Of a DNA stretch of 5,336 nucleotides, positions 1 to 5,022 are shown one piece after another. This DNA comes from Pseudomonadota bacterium. GTDB taxonomy: Bacteria; Pseudomonadota; Alphaproteobacteria; Sphingomonadales; Sphingomonadaceae. The stretch spans positions 1 to 5,336 of the forward strand of contig JAEWKG010000298.1 in assembly GCA_023386135.1 (NCBI GenBank), read 5' to 3'. Below the pieces are notes generated by a model. That model saw nothing but the letters and a program-made list of their open reading frames with translations. It did not search any database and was not told the DNA's origin. The position numbers and the translations under genes were made by a program. Within the stretch, counting starts at the first letter, position 1; the number at the start of each line of letters is the position of its first letter.

Positions 1-26
1 ATCTACCTCGGCGCCAGAACCACGCG

Positions 27-46
27 ATCCCAGCTTTCGCTGGGAT
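27..46 (-). repeat. Short hairpin repeat (REP-like) behind the hydrolase gene
   Basis: A perfect 8-base inverted repeat, ATCCCAGC and GCTGGGAT, is separated by four bases. Read on the minus strand the loop is GAAA, a stable GNRA tetraloop, and the element starts 6 bases after the TAA stop of the hydrolase gene. Flanking bases extend it to GTCATCCCAGC on the 5' side of the minus-strand reading. From general knowledge, dispersed repeats of this form (GTCAT plus a C-rich arm, GAAA, a G-rich arm) occur in many copies between genes of Sphingomonadales and related alphaproteobacteria. No run of T follows on the minus strand, so it is not a textbook intrinsic terminator, although it could stabilise the mRNA 3' end or slow polymerase. 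Only one copy lies in this window, so calling it a dispersed repeat is inference. Confidence 0.6.
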
Positions 47-52
47 GACGGG

Positions 53-1102
53 TTAGGCCAAGGGCTCCCATTCCTCACCTTCCGGCAGCGGCGCGAAGAT
101 GCTGTCGATCAGCGCATCGCTCACGCCCTCGGGAGTGGCGGGGTCCCACTTGGGATCACCCGTCTTGTCGACGATCACCGCGCGCACGCCCTCGGCGAAA
201 TCGGGGCGGGTGAGGACGCGGCTGGCGATGCGGTATTCCATCGCCATCTCGTCGCAAAAGTGGTTCAACCTCGCTGATTCCGCCAGCTCCCGGAGCGCGA
301 CCTTGCAGGTCTGCGGACTCTTGGTGCGCAGGGTGGCGAGCTCCTTCATCGCCCACTCGTCATCGTCGGCTTCGAGGCTGGCGATGACATCCTCCAGGCG
401 GTCCGACCGGAAGTGGTGCGCGATCTTGTCGGCATTGTCTTCGATCCGCGCTGGCGGCGGGGTGACCGACAGTTCGGACAGGATCCCGGCGATGCGGTCG
501 GGGTGCTCGGCGATGCGGGCCTTGGCCTCGTCGAGCTTGTCCGACGGCAGGTAGTGGGTGGCAAGGCCGGCCCACAGGCATTCGGGCCCATCGAGGCGGG
601 CGCCGGTCAGCGCCAGGAATTGGCCGAGCCGGCCAGGCAGGCGGGCAAGGTACCAGCCGCCGCCGACGTCGGGAAACAGGCCGATGCCGGTTTCGGGCAT
701 GGCGAAGCGGGTGTGCTCGGTCGCGACCCGGAACTGCGCAGGCTGCGAGATGCCGACCCCGCCGCCCATCGTCACGCCGTCCATGAAGGCGACGATCGGC
801 TTGGCGTACTCGAACATCTGGTGATTGAGCTGGTACTCGTCATGGAAGAACTTGCGGCCCGAGACCCCGCCGTCGTTCAGCGCGGAGTTGCGGAGGAAGG
901 CGATATCGCCGCCGGCGCAGAAGCCGCGGCCCTCGGCGTGATCGACGATCACTGCCTCGATCCCATCGTCCTCGGCCCATTGGGTCAGCGCCGCGCTCAT
1001 CGCGTGGCACATCGGAAGCGTCAGCGCGTGAAGCGCCTTGGGGCGATTGAGCGAGATGTGCCCGACGCGGCCATCGGTGCGGATCAAGACCTCGTCGCTC
1101 AT
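53..1102 (-). CDS. 3-hydroxyisobutyryl-CoA hydrolase (enoyl-CoA hydratase/isomerase family)
   Basis: 349 residues, predicted cytosolic crotonase-fold thioesterase that cleaves 3-hydroxyisobutyryl-CoA to free 3-hydroxyisobutyrate and CoA in valine breakdown (EC 3.1.2.4). Visible family signatures are NRPKALHALTL near residue 19, the oxyanion-hole segment GRGFCAGGD at 58-66, and the second CoA/oxyanion segment GVTMGGGVG at 109-117. The block MPETGIGLFPDVGGG at 135-149 carries the conserved Glu137 and Asp145 that mark hydrolases rather than plain hydratases. The C-terminal region EGVRAVIVDKTGDPKWDP is also typical of the hydrolase branch, and the length fits this branch, whereas ordinary enoyl-CoA hydratases are about 260 residues. 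The ATG overlaps the stop of the upstream acyl-CoA dehydrogenase gene by 4 bases and has no strong ribosome binding site, so translation is probably coupled. Substrate choice is supported by the dehydrogenase and mmsA neighbours. The main alternative is a generic crotonase-family thioesterase. Confidence 0.93.
   Translation of the reverse strand: MSDEVLIRTDGRVGHISLNRPKALHALTLPMCHAMSAALTQWAEDDGIEAVIVDHAEGRGFCAGGDIAFLRNSALNDGGVSGRKFFHDEYQLNHQMFEYAKPIVAFMDGVTMGGGVGISQPAQFRVATEHTRFAMPETGIGLFPDVGGGWYLARLPGRLGQFLALTGARLDGPECLWAGLATHYLPSDKLDEAKARIAEHPDRIAGILSELSVTPPPARIEDNADKIAHHFRSDRLEDVIASLEADDDEWAMKELATLRTKSPQTCKVALRELAESARLNHFCDEMAMEYRIASRVLTRPDFAEGVRAVIVDKTGDPKWDPATPEGVSDALIDSIFAPLPEGEEWEPLA
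1099..1102 (-). other. ATGA stop/start overlap, probable translational coupling
   Basis: On the minus strand the TGA that ends the acyl-CoA dehydrogenase gene shares bases with the ATG of the hydrolase gene. The hydrolase start has only a distant GGGA upstream and no well-placed ribosome binding site. Reinitiation by ribosomes finishing the dehydrogenase is therefore the likely route, and it would tie the amounts of the two consecutive-pathway enzymes together. Confidence 0.75.
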
Positions 1103-2244
1103 TGGCGCAGCATGTCCCGGCCGACGATCATGCGCATGACCTGGTTGGTCCCTTCGAGGATCGAGTGCACGCGCAGGTCGCGCCAGAAACGCTCGATCGG
1201 GTAGTCCTTCAAGTAGCCGTAGCCGCCGAACAGTTGCAGCGCGTCGTTGACGATCTTGCTCCCGTTGTCTGTCGCGAGGCGCTTGGCCATCGCCGAGAAG
1301 CGGGTCTTGTCGGGCGCGCCTTCGGTCACCTTGGCGGCGGCGAGGTAGAGCAGGGCGCGCGCGGCTTCGAGGTCGGTCGCCATGTCGGCCAGCATGAACT
1401 GGGTGTTCTGGAAGTCGGCGATCGGTTGGCCGAACTGCTGGCGCTCCTTGGTGTACCTGACCGCCTCGTCGAGACAGCGCTGCGCCCCGCCGAGCGAGCA
1501 GGCCCCAATGTTCAGCCGCCCGCCGTCGAGCCCGGCCATCGCGAAGCGAAAGCCTTCGCCTTCGCCGCCGACGCGGTTGGCGACCGGGACCCGGCAGTCC
1601 TCGAAGATCAGCTGCGCGGTAGGGGACGCGTTCCAGCCGAGCTTGTTCTCGGGCGCGCCGTGGCTGAGGCCGGGGGTGCCCTTCTCGACCACCAGGCAGC
1701 TCACGCCTTTCGACTTGTCCTCGGAGGTGCGGACCATCACGACGTAGATGTCGTTGAACCCGCTCCCCGAGATAAACTGCTTGGTGCCGTTGAGCACGTA
1801 GTGGTCGCCGTCGAGGACAGCAGTGGTTTTGAGCGCCGCGGCGTCCGAACCCGAGCCCGGCTCGGTCAGCGCGTAGCTCGCGATGTGCTCCATGCTGACG
1901 AGCTTGGGCAGGAACTTCGCCTTGACCTCGGCCCCGCCGAAGCGGTCGATCATCCAGCTCGCCATGTTGTGGATCGAGATATAGGCGCTGGTGGCGGGGC
2001 AGCCGTAGGCCATCGCCTCCATGATCAGCGCCGCCTCGAGCCGGCCGAGCGCGATGCCGCCAGACTCTTCACTCACGTAAATCGAACCGAAGCCCAGCTC
2101 GCCCGCCGCCTGCACCACATCGCGCGGGAAGTGATGATCCTCGTCCCACTGCGCGGCGAACGGCGTGATGCGGTCGGCGGTGAACTTTCTCGCCATGTCC
2201 TGGATGGCGAGCTGGTCGTCGGTAAGCTGGAACTGTCCGGTCAT
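1099..2244 (-). CDS. Acyl-CoA dehydrogenase, probably isobutyryl-CoA dehydrogenase
   Basis: 381 residues, the normal length for a soluble FAD-dependent acyl-CoA dehydrogenase. The likely reaction is isobutyryl-CoA to methacrylyl-CoA with electrons passed to electron-transfer flavoprotein. The N-terminal helical domain starts LTDDQLAIQDMARKF. The flavin-contacting signature YALTEPGSGSD lies at 124-134, followed by the beta domain with LNGTKQFISG at 151-160. The C-terminal helical domain contains RQQFGQPI, the second signature LFGGYGYLKDYPIERFWRD at 338-356, and ILEGTNQVM, in which Glu364 is the expected catalytic base. Glu in this late position is usual for short- and branched-chain members other than isovaleryl-CoA dehydrogenase. 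The stop overlaps the hydrolase start (ATGA), and the lipoprotein stop is 31 bases upstream. No good Shine-Dalgarno sequence precedes the ATG. Assignment to isobutyryl-CoA rests on the valine-pathway neighbours. A 2-methylbutyryl-CoA or short-chain substrate cannot be excluded. Confidence 0.9.
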   Translation of the reverse strand: MTGQFQLTDDQLAIQDMARKFTADRITPFAAQWDEDHHFPRDVVQAAGELGFGSIYVSEESGGIALGRLEAALIMEAMAYGCPATSAYISIHNMASWMIDRFGGAEVKAKFLPKLVSMEHIASYALTEPGSGSDAAALKTTAVLDGDHYVLNGTKQFISGSGFNDIYVVMVRTSEDKSKGVSCLVVEKGTPGLSHGAPENKLGWNASPTAQLIFEDCRVPVANRVGGEGEGFRFAMAGLDGGRLNIGACSLGGAQRCLDEAVRYTKERQQFGQPIADFQNTQFMLADMATDLEAARALLYLAAAKVTEGAPDKTRFSAMAKRLATDNGSKIVNDALQLFGGYGYLKDYPIERFWRDLRVHSILEGTNQVMRMIVGRDMLRQ

Positions 2245-2275
2245 GGGCGCCGCGTAAGCCCAAGCCGCGCCCCGT

Positions 2276-2797
2276 TCAACACCTGGTGTAGGTGAACGGC
2301 CCGCCCGATCCCGGCTCGTCGCCGCCGCGCTCGGTGCGGGTCAGCTTGTTGCCTGCGACCGAGAGCGCCTCGTCGCGGGTCCAGGTCATGCCTTCGCCAC
2401 TGAATGAGAAGTCGGCGCGCAGCGTACTGGCGGTGCGGGTGCGGATCTTGCCCAGCGTGCCGAGCGATTCGTAGAACTTGAGCGTGGTCGGCGAGATCGT
2501 CAGCAGCCCCTTGGCATCGCCGCGAGTGCTGGTGCAGTCCGCCGCGACCAGACCCCAGCGGCCGCGCAGGGCGACGGGGATCGTGCTGCCGTCACTTTCC
2601 GAGGTCGGCGAAGCGGTGGGCGTCGCGGTCGCCGTCTCCGTCACGGTGGGCGTGGCCACCGGCCCGGCGTCGTCGGATGCCGGCGCGGTCTCGGTCGCGG
2701 TCGCGGCCGTGTCGGTGGCGGCGTCGGTGTCCGCAGGCGCCTGCTGGCAGGCGGCAAGCGCAAGCGGCATGGCGGCGAGAAGTAGGGTGGGGCGCAT
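2276..2797 (-). CDS. Small lipoprotein with Ala/Thr-rich linker, function unknown
   Basis: 173 residues when started at the ATG at 2797, which has GGAGA six bases upstream. A TTG seven codons earlier is possible but lacks this support. Residues 1-17 form a lipoprotein signal: a short basic start, the hydrophobic run LLLAAMPLALAA, and lipobox LAAC with Cys17 as the predicted lipidated residue. Residues 18-71 are a low-complexity Ala/Thr/Pro/Asp linker, probably disordered and spanning periplasm. Residues 73-173 form a compact domain beginning IPVALRGRWGL, with repeated short hydrophobic/polar strand-like segments. It has two cysteines (Cys88 and the final residue Cys173) that could form a disulfide in the periplasm. 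I do not recognise a named family. The domain is probably beta-rich, anchored to the inner or outer membrane. It lies in line between mmsA (56-base gap) and the acyl-CoA dehydrogenase gene (31-base gap), but nothing in it suggests a metabolic role. Confidence 0.82.
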   Translation of the reverse strand: MRPTLLLAAMPLALAACQQAPADTDAATDTAATATETAPASDDAGPVATPTVTETATATPTASPTSESDGSTIPVALRGRWGLVAADCTSTRGDAKGLLTISPTTLKFYESLGTLGKIRTRTASTLRADFSFSGEGMTWTRDEALSVAGNKLTRTERGGDEPGSGGPFTYTRC

Positions 2798-2803
2798 CGA
2801 AAG

Positions 2804-2808
2804 TCTCC
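2804..2808 (-). promoter_or_regulatory. Ribosome binding site deciding the lipoprotein start
   Basis: GGAGA on the minus strand stands six bases before the ATG at 2797. It favours that ATG over the upstream TTG at 2818, and the resulting N-terminus is a more ordinary-length lipoprotein signal peptide. The outer G is also the last base of the dyad at 2808-2828, so folding of the dyad in RNA could partly mask this site. Confidence 0.65.
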
Positions 2809-2828
2809 GTCTAATCAAATGTTAGACG
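2808..2828. promoter_or_regulatory. 21-base dyad upstream of the lipoprotein gene, possible operator or leader hairpin
   Basis: Perfect 7-base arms CGTCTAA (2808-2814) and TTAGACG (2822-2828) flank a 7-base spacer. The arms are noticeably less GC-rich than the surroundings. The element sits in the 56-base gap between the mmsA stop and the lipoprotein ATG and touches the ribosome binding site. It could bind a dimeric regulator as DNA, or fold in the mRNA. No T run follows, so it does not look like an intrinsic terminator for mmsA. Function is inferred only from symmetry and position. Confidence 0.4.
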
Positions 2829-2853
2829 CGCGAACCGCCGATGCGCTCCCGGA

Positions 2854-4350
2854 TCACGCAAAGGTCGGGATATTGAACGCGTTGGAGCCATCCCCGCCGC
2901 CATCGGGCCAACGCTGGGTGACGGTCTTGACCTTGGTCCAGAACTTCATCCCTTCGGTACCGTACTGGTTGGTGTCGCCGAACGCGCTGCGCTTCCAGCC
3001 GCCGAACGAGTGGTAGGCGACCGGCACCGGGATCGGCACGTTGATCCCGACCATGCCGACGTTGACCCGGCTCGCGAACTCGCGCGCGGCATGGCCGTTG
3101 CGGGTGAAGATCGCGACCCCGTTGCCGTACTGGTGCTTGGATGGCAGCGCGACCGCTTCCTCGAAGTCCTTGGCGCGGACGATCTGGAGCACGGGTCCGA
3201 AGATCTCTTCCTTGTAGCTTTCCATCTCGGGGGTGACGTGGTCGATCAGCGTCGGACCGACGAAGTAGCCGTTCTCATGCCCCTGCAACGTAAAGCCGCG
3301 GCCATCGACGACGATCTCGCCGCCTTCCTTCTCGGCGGTGTCGATCCATTGCTCGACGCGAGCCTTGTGCTCGGCGGTGACCACCGGGCCATAGTGCGCG
3401 TCCTTGTCGGTCGAGACGCCGATGCGCAGCGCCTCGATCGCCGGGATCAGCTTGGCCTTGAGCTTCTCGGCGGTCTCCTCGCCCACCGGCACCACTACGG
3501 GCAGCGCCATGCAGCGCTCGCCGGCACTGCCGAACGCCGCGCCGGCGAGGTCGTTCACCACCATGTCGAGGTCGGCGTCGGGCATCACGATGCCGTGGTT
3601 CTTGGCCCCACCCATCGCTTGTACGCGCTTACCGGCGGCAACGCCGCGGTTGTAGACGTAGTGCGCGATGTCGGAGGAGCCGACGAAGCTGACCGCGGCG
3701 ATGTCGGGATGGTCGAGGATCGCGTCGACCATCTCCTTGTCGCCGTGAACCACCTGCAAGAGGCCCTCGGGCGCGCCGGCTTCGAGGAACAGCTCGGCGA
3801 GGCGCACGGGCACCGAAGGATCGCGCTCGCTCGGCTTCAGGATGAAGGCGTTGCCGGTGGCGATCGCCATGCCGAACATCCACATCGGGATCATCGCCGG
3901 GAAGTTGAACGGCGTGATCCCCGCTCCGATGCCCAAGGGCTGGCGCATCGAGTAGACGTCGATCCCCGGCCCCGCGCCGATGGTGTACTCGCCCTTCTGC
4001 ACCTGCGGGATGCCGCAGGCGTACTCGATCACTTCCAGCCCGCGCTGCACGTCGCCCAGCGCGTCGTCGATCACCTTGCCGTGCTCCGAGCTGAGCATAT
4101 GCGCCAGCTCCTCGCGGTTCTTCTCGACCAGCTGCTTGTAGGCGAACATCACCCGCGCGCGGCGCTGCGGGTTGGTCGCCGCCCACTCGGGCTGCACCGC
4201 CAGCGCAGACTTCACCGCCCGGTCGAGCAGCGCTGCGTCGCCCAGCGGCACGCGCGCCTGCACTTCGCCGGTCGAGGGGTTCATCACGTCCTTGAAGCGG
4301 GTCGCCGGCGAACCGGGGCCGCCGACCATGAAGTGATCGATATCGCGCAT
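2854..4350 (-). CDS. mmsA: CoA-acylating methylmalonate-semialdehyde dehydrogenase
   Basis: 498 residues, aldehyde dehydrogenase superfamily. Expected reaction: methylmalonate semialdehyde plus CoA and NAD+ to propionyl-CoA, NADH and CO2/bicarbonate (EC 1.2.1.27), in the cytosol, as the late step of valine (and thymine) breakdown. Visible motifs: GITPFNFPAMIPMWMFG with the oxyanion Asn149, ILKPSERDP with NAD-binding Lys172, FVGSS at 222-226, and GSAGERCMALPV with catalytic Cys280. At 248-252 the sequence reads AKNHG where most aldehyde dehydrogenases have the general-base Glu (ELGGK), and this replacement is a hallmark of the CoA-dependent MmsA/IolA branch. EEIFGPVL occurs near residue 384. 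The ATG at 4350 is chosen because AAAGGAG stands 8 bases upstream. A TTG 17 codons earlier has no support. It is the first gene of the minus-strand group and diverges from the tRNA gene. IolA-type function in inositol breakdown is the alternative, but the neighbours favour valine. Confidence 0.95.
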   Translation of the reverse strand: MRDIDHFMVGGPGSPATRFKDVMNPSTGEVQARVPLGDAALLDRAVKSALAVQPEWAATNPQRRARVMFAYKQLVEKNREELAHMLSSEHGKVIDDALGDVQRGLEVIEYACGIPQVQKGEYTIGAGPGIDVYSMRQPLGIGAGITPFNFPAMIPMWMFGMAIATGNAFILKPSERDPSVPVRLAELFLEAGAPEGLLQVVHGDKEMVDAILDHPDIAAVSFVGSSDIAHYVYNRGVAAGKRVQAMGGAKNHGIVMPDADLDMVVNDLAGAAFGSAGERCMALPVVVPVGEETAEKLKAKLIPAIEALRIGVSTDKDAHYGPVVTAEHKARVEQWIDTAEKEGGEIVVDGRGFTLQGHENGYFVGPTLIDHVTPEMESYKEEIFGPVLQIVRAKDFEEAVALPSKHQYGNGVAIFTRNGHAAREFASRVNVGMVGINVPIPVPVAYHSFGGWKRSAFGDTNQYGTEGMKFWTKVKTVTQRWPDGGGDGSNAFNIPTFA

Positions 4351-4358
4351 GGGGGTAT

Positions 4359-4365
4359 CTCCTTT
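4359..4365 (-). promoter_or_regulatory. Ribosome binding site deciding the mmsA start
   Basis: AAAGGAG on the minus strand lies 8 bases before the ATG at 4350. It is the best Shine-Dalgarno match in the minus-strand group. It shows that translation starts at MRDIDHF rather than at the in-frame TTG at 4401. Confidence 0.85.
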
Positions 4366-4398
4366 GGCCAGCGCCTTGCGACCGGCAGGGGCGGAAAT

Positions 4399-4408
4399 CA
4401 ACCGGTTG
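4399..4408. promoter_or_regulatory. 10-base palindrome in the mmsA upstream region
   Basis: CAACCGGTTG is a perfect 10-base palindrome about 49 bases upstream of the mmsA ATG, in the only divergent spacer of the window. I could not identify a convincing -35/-10 pair for mmsA around it. A role as half or all of an operator for a valine-catabolism regulator is speculative, and a palindrome of this length could also be chance. Confidence 0.25.
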
Positions 4409-4420
4409 CCGCTGAAACGA

Positions 4421-4448
4421 TTGACCGCCGCGCCGGCGCCAAGCTAAT
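4421..4448 (+). promoter_or_regulatory. Probable sigma-70 promoter of the tRNA-Gly gene
   Basis: TTGACC (4421-4426, five of six matches to TTGACA) and GCTAAT (4443-4448, TAAT core matching four of six of TATAAT) are separated by 16 bases. Transcription would start near 4455, leaving a 5' leader of about nine bases before the mature tRNA at 4464, a usual arrangement for a bacterial tRNA. The -10 box sits in the loop of an 8-base GC-only inverted repeat (4432-4439 and 4449-4456). The same promoter probably also serves the PAS gene downstream. Confidence 0.55.
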
Positions 4449-4463
4449 GCGCCGGCCGCAGGC

Positions 4464-4537
4464 GCGGGTATGATGTAATGGTAGCCTGTCAGCTTCCCAT
4501 GCTGAACGCGCGGGTTCGATTCCCGCTACCCGCTCCA
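4464..4537 (+). tRNA. tRNA-Gly, anticodon CCC, with encoded CCA
   Basis: A 74-base cloverleaf. The acceptor stem GCGGGTA pairs fully with TACCCGC at 4527-4533, followed by discriminator T and encoded CCA. The anticodon stem TCAGC/GCTGA encloses loop TTCCCAT with anticodon CCC at 4496-4498, reading GGG codons. The T arm is GCGGG-TTCGATT-CCCGC. The D loop has the AATGGTA form seen in glycine tRNAs. The D stem is weak: A10-U25, a U11/C24 mismatch, G12-C23 and a U13-G22 wobble. Loop positions 32 and 38 are both U. The acceptor, anticodon and T stems are perfect, so the gene looks functional. I recall similar D arms in alphaproteobacterial glycine tRNAs, but this needs checking. Confidence 0.95.
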
Positions 4538-4546
4538 CTCAATCGC

Positions 4547-4552
4547 AGGAGG
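4547..4552 (+). promoter_or_regulatory. Perfect Shine-Dalgarno AGGAGG that places the PAS gene start at CTG
   Basis: AGGAGG lies 10-15 bases after the end of the tRNA and five bases before an in-frame CTG at 4558. No ATG, GTG or TTG exists in this frame between the stop at 4471-4473 and the GTG at 4648. The GTG is 95 bases downstream of this site and has no ribosome binding site of similar quality. Confidence 0.75.
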
Positions 4553-4557
4553 CCATC

Positions 4558-4992
4558 CTGAACGACGCGGCCGAGTTCGCGGAGGCGACCGCGCGGGCGA
4601 TCCTCGCGGGCGCGGCCGACGCCATCGTCACCAGCGACCGTGACGGTGTGATCAGGGTGTGGAACGCGGGAGCGGAGCGCATCTTCGGCTTTCCGGCGAG
4701 CGAGGCGATCGGCCAGTCGCTCGACTTGATCATTCCCGAACGGCTCCGCGCGCGGCATTGGGCAGGCTACGACGAAGTCATGCGCACGGGAGAGAGCCGC
4801 TACGGCCAGGCTGACCTACTCGCGGTGCCGGCTATCGGCGCGCAACGCCGGCAGCTTTCGGTCGAGTTCACGATTTACCCGATCAAGGACGCGAGCGGTG
4901 CGGTCTTTGCGATGGCCTCCGTGATGCGCGACGTGACCGCGCGCTTCGCCGAGATGAAGGCCTTGCGCCAGCGCGCGGCCGCCGCGGGTTGA
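4558..4992 (+). CDS. Single-domain PAS (S-box) sensor protein, probable CTG start
   Basis: 144 residues if started at CTG 4558, initiator Met replacing Leu. One PAS domain fills nearly the whole protein: residues 15-30 ILAGAADAIVTSDRDG, 31-45 with VWNAGAERIFG, then EAIGQSLDLIIPERLRARH (49-67), and the closing strands VEFTIYPIKD (102-111) and VMRDVTARF (122-130). A short Ala/Arg-rich tail follows. There is no kinase, cyclase or other output domain, no signal peptide and no membrane segment, so it is probably a soluble partner protein or ligand/redox sensor. Starting at GTG 4648 (114 residues) would delete the first PAS strand (DAIVTSDRDG), which argues strongly for the upstream start. The gene begins 20 bases after the tRNA CCA and is followed 30 bases later by the DUF2945 gene. 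His67 lies where haem-binding PAS proteins carry their ligand, but many non-haem PAS domains share this motif. The ligand is unknown. Confidence 0.85.
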   Translation: MNDAAEFAEATARAILAGAADAIVTSDRDGVIRVWNAGAERIFGFPASEAIGQSLDLIIPERLRARHWAGYDEVMRTGESRYGQADLLAVPAIGAQRRQLSVEFTIYPIKDASGAVFAMASVMRDVTARFAEMKALRQRAAAAG

Positions 4993-5022
4993 ACCAAACG
5001 CCCGGCTGCTCGTTGATCCGGC

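Noticed and set aside
27..46. Intrinsic terminator at the end of the valine genes
   Set aside because: The stem and GAAA loop fit, but no T run follows on the minus strand, so it is described as a repeat instead.
413..1204. Long plus-strand open frame of 263 codons opposite the hydrolase gene
   Set aside because: It lies antisense to a gene with clear family motifs. It is rich in Arg, Gly, Ala and His with no recognisable domain, as expected of a mirror frame in GC-rich DNA.
1102..2295. Plus-strand open frame of 397 codons opposite the acyl-CoA dehydrogenase
   Set aside because: It mirrors the dehydrogenase and has the low-complexity Arg/Val/Ala/His composition typical of antisense frames. 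No domain is visible.
2590..2745. Quasi-periodic GGTCGC/GGTGTC-like DNA that looks like a tandem repeat
   Set aside because: It simply encodes the low-complexity Ala/Thr/Pro linker of the lipoprotein. The units are not exact and have no fixed period.
2798..2818. TTG start at 2818 for the lipoprotein
   Set aside because: The ATG at 2797 has GGAGA at the right distance and gives a normal signal peptide. The TTG lies inside the dyad loop without a ribosome binding site.
2478..2825. Plus-strand frame with a VAVAVSV-type hydrophobic repeat
   Set aside because: It is the complement of the lipoprotein's Ala/Thr-rich linker. The apparent transmembrane-like repeat is a mirror of Thr/Ala codons.
4351..4401. 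TTG start at 4401 for mmsA
   Set aside because: AAAGGAG stands 8 bases before the ATG at 4350, and the extra 17 residues do not resemble the family N-terminus.
3010..4473. Plus-strand open frame of 487 codons opposite mmsA, running through the divergent spacer into the tRNA
   Set aside because: It is antisense to a well-supported mmsA, is extremely rich in His, Asp, Arg and Val, has no motifs, and crosses a promoter region and tRNA. Its length is a by-product of GC bias at third positions.
4489..4758. Minus-strand frames opposite the tRNA and PAS gene
   Set aside because: They overlap a perfect tRNA and a clear PAS domain on the other strand and show no recognisable protein features.
4648..4992. 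PAS gene starting at GTG 4648 (114 residues)
   Set aside because: This would remove the first PAS strand and leave a perfect AGGAGG 95 bases upstream unused. The CTG start at 4558 explains both.
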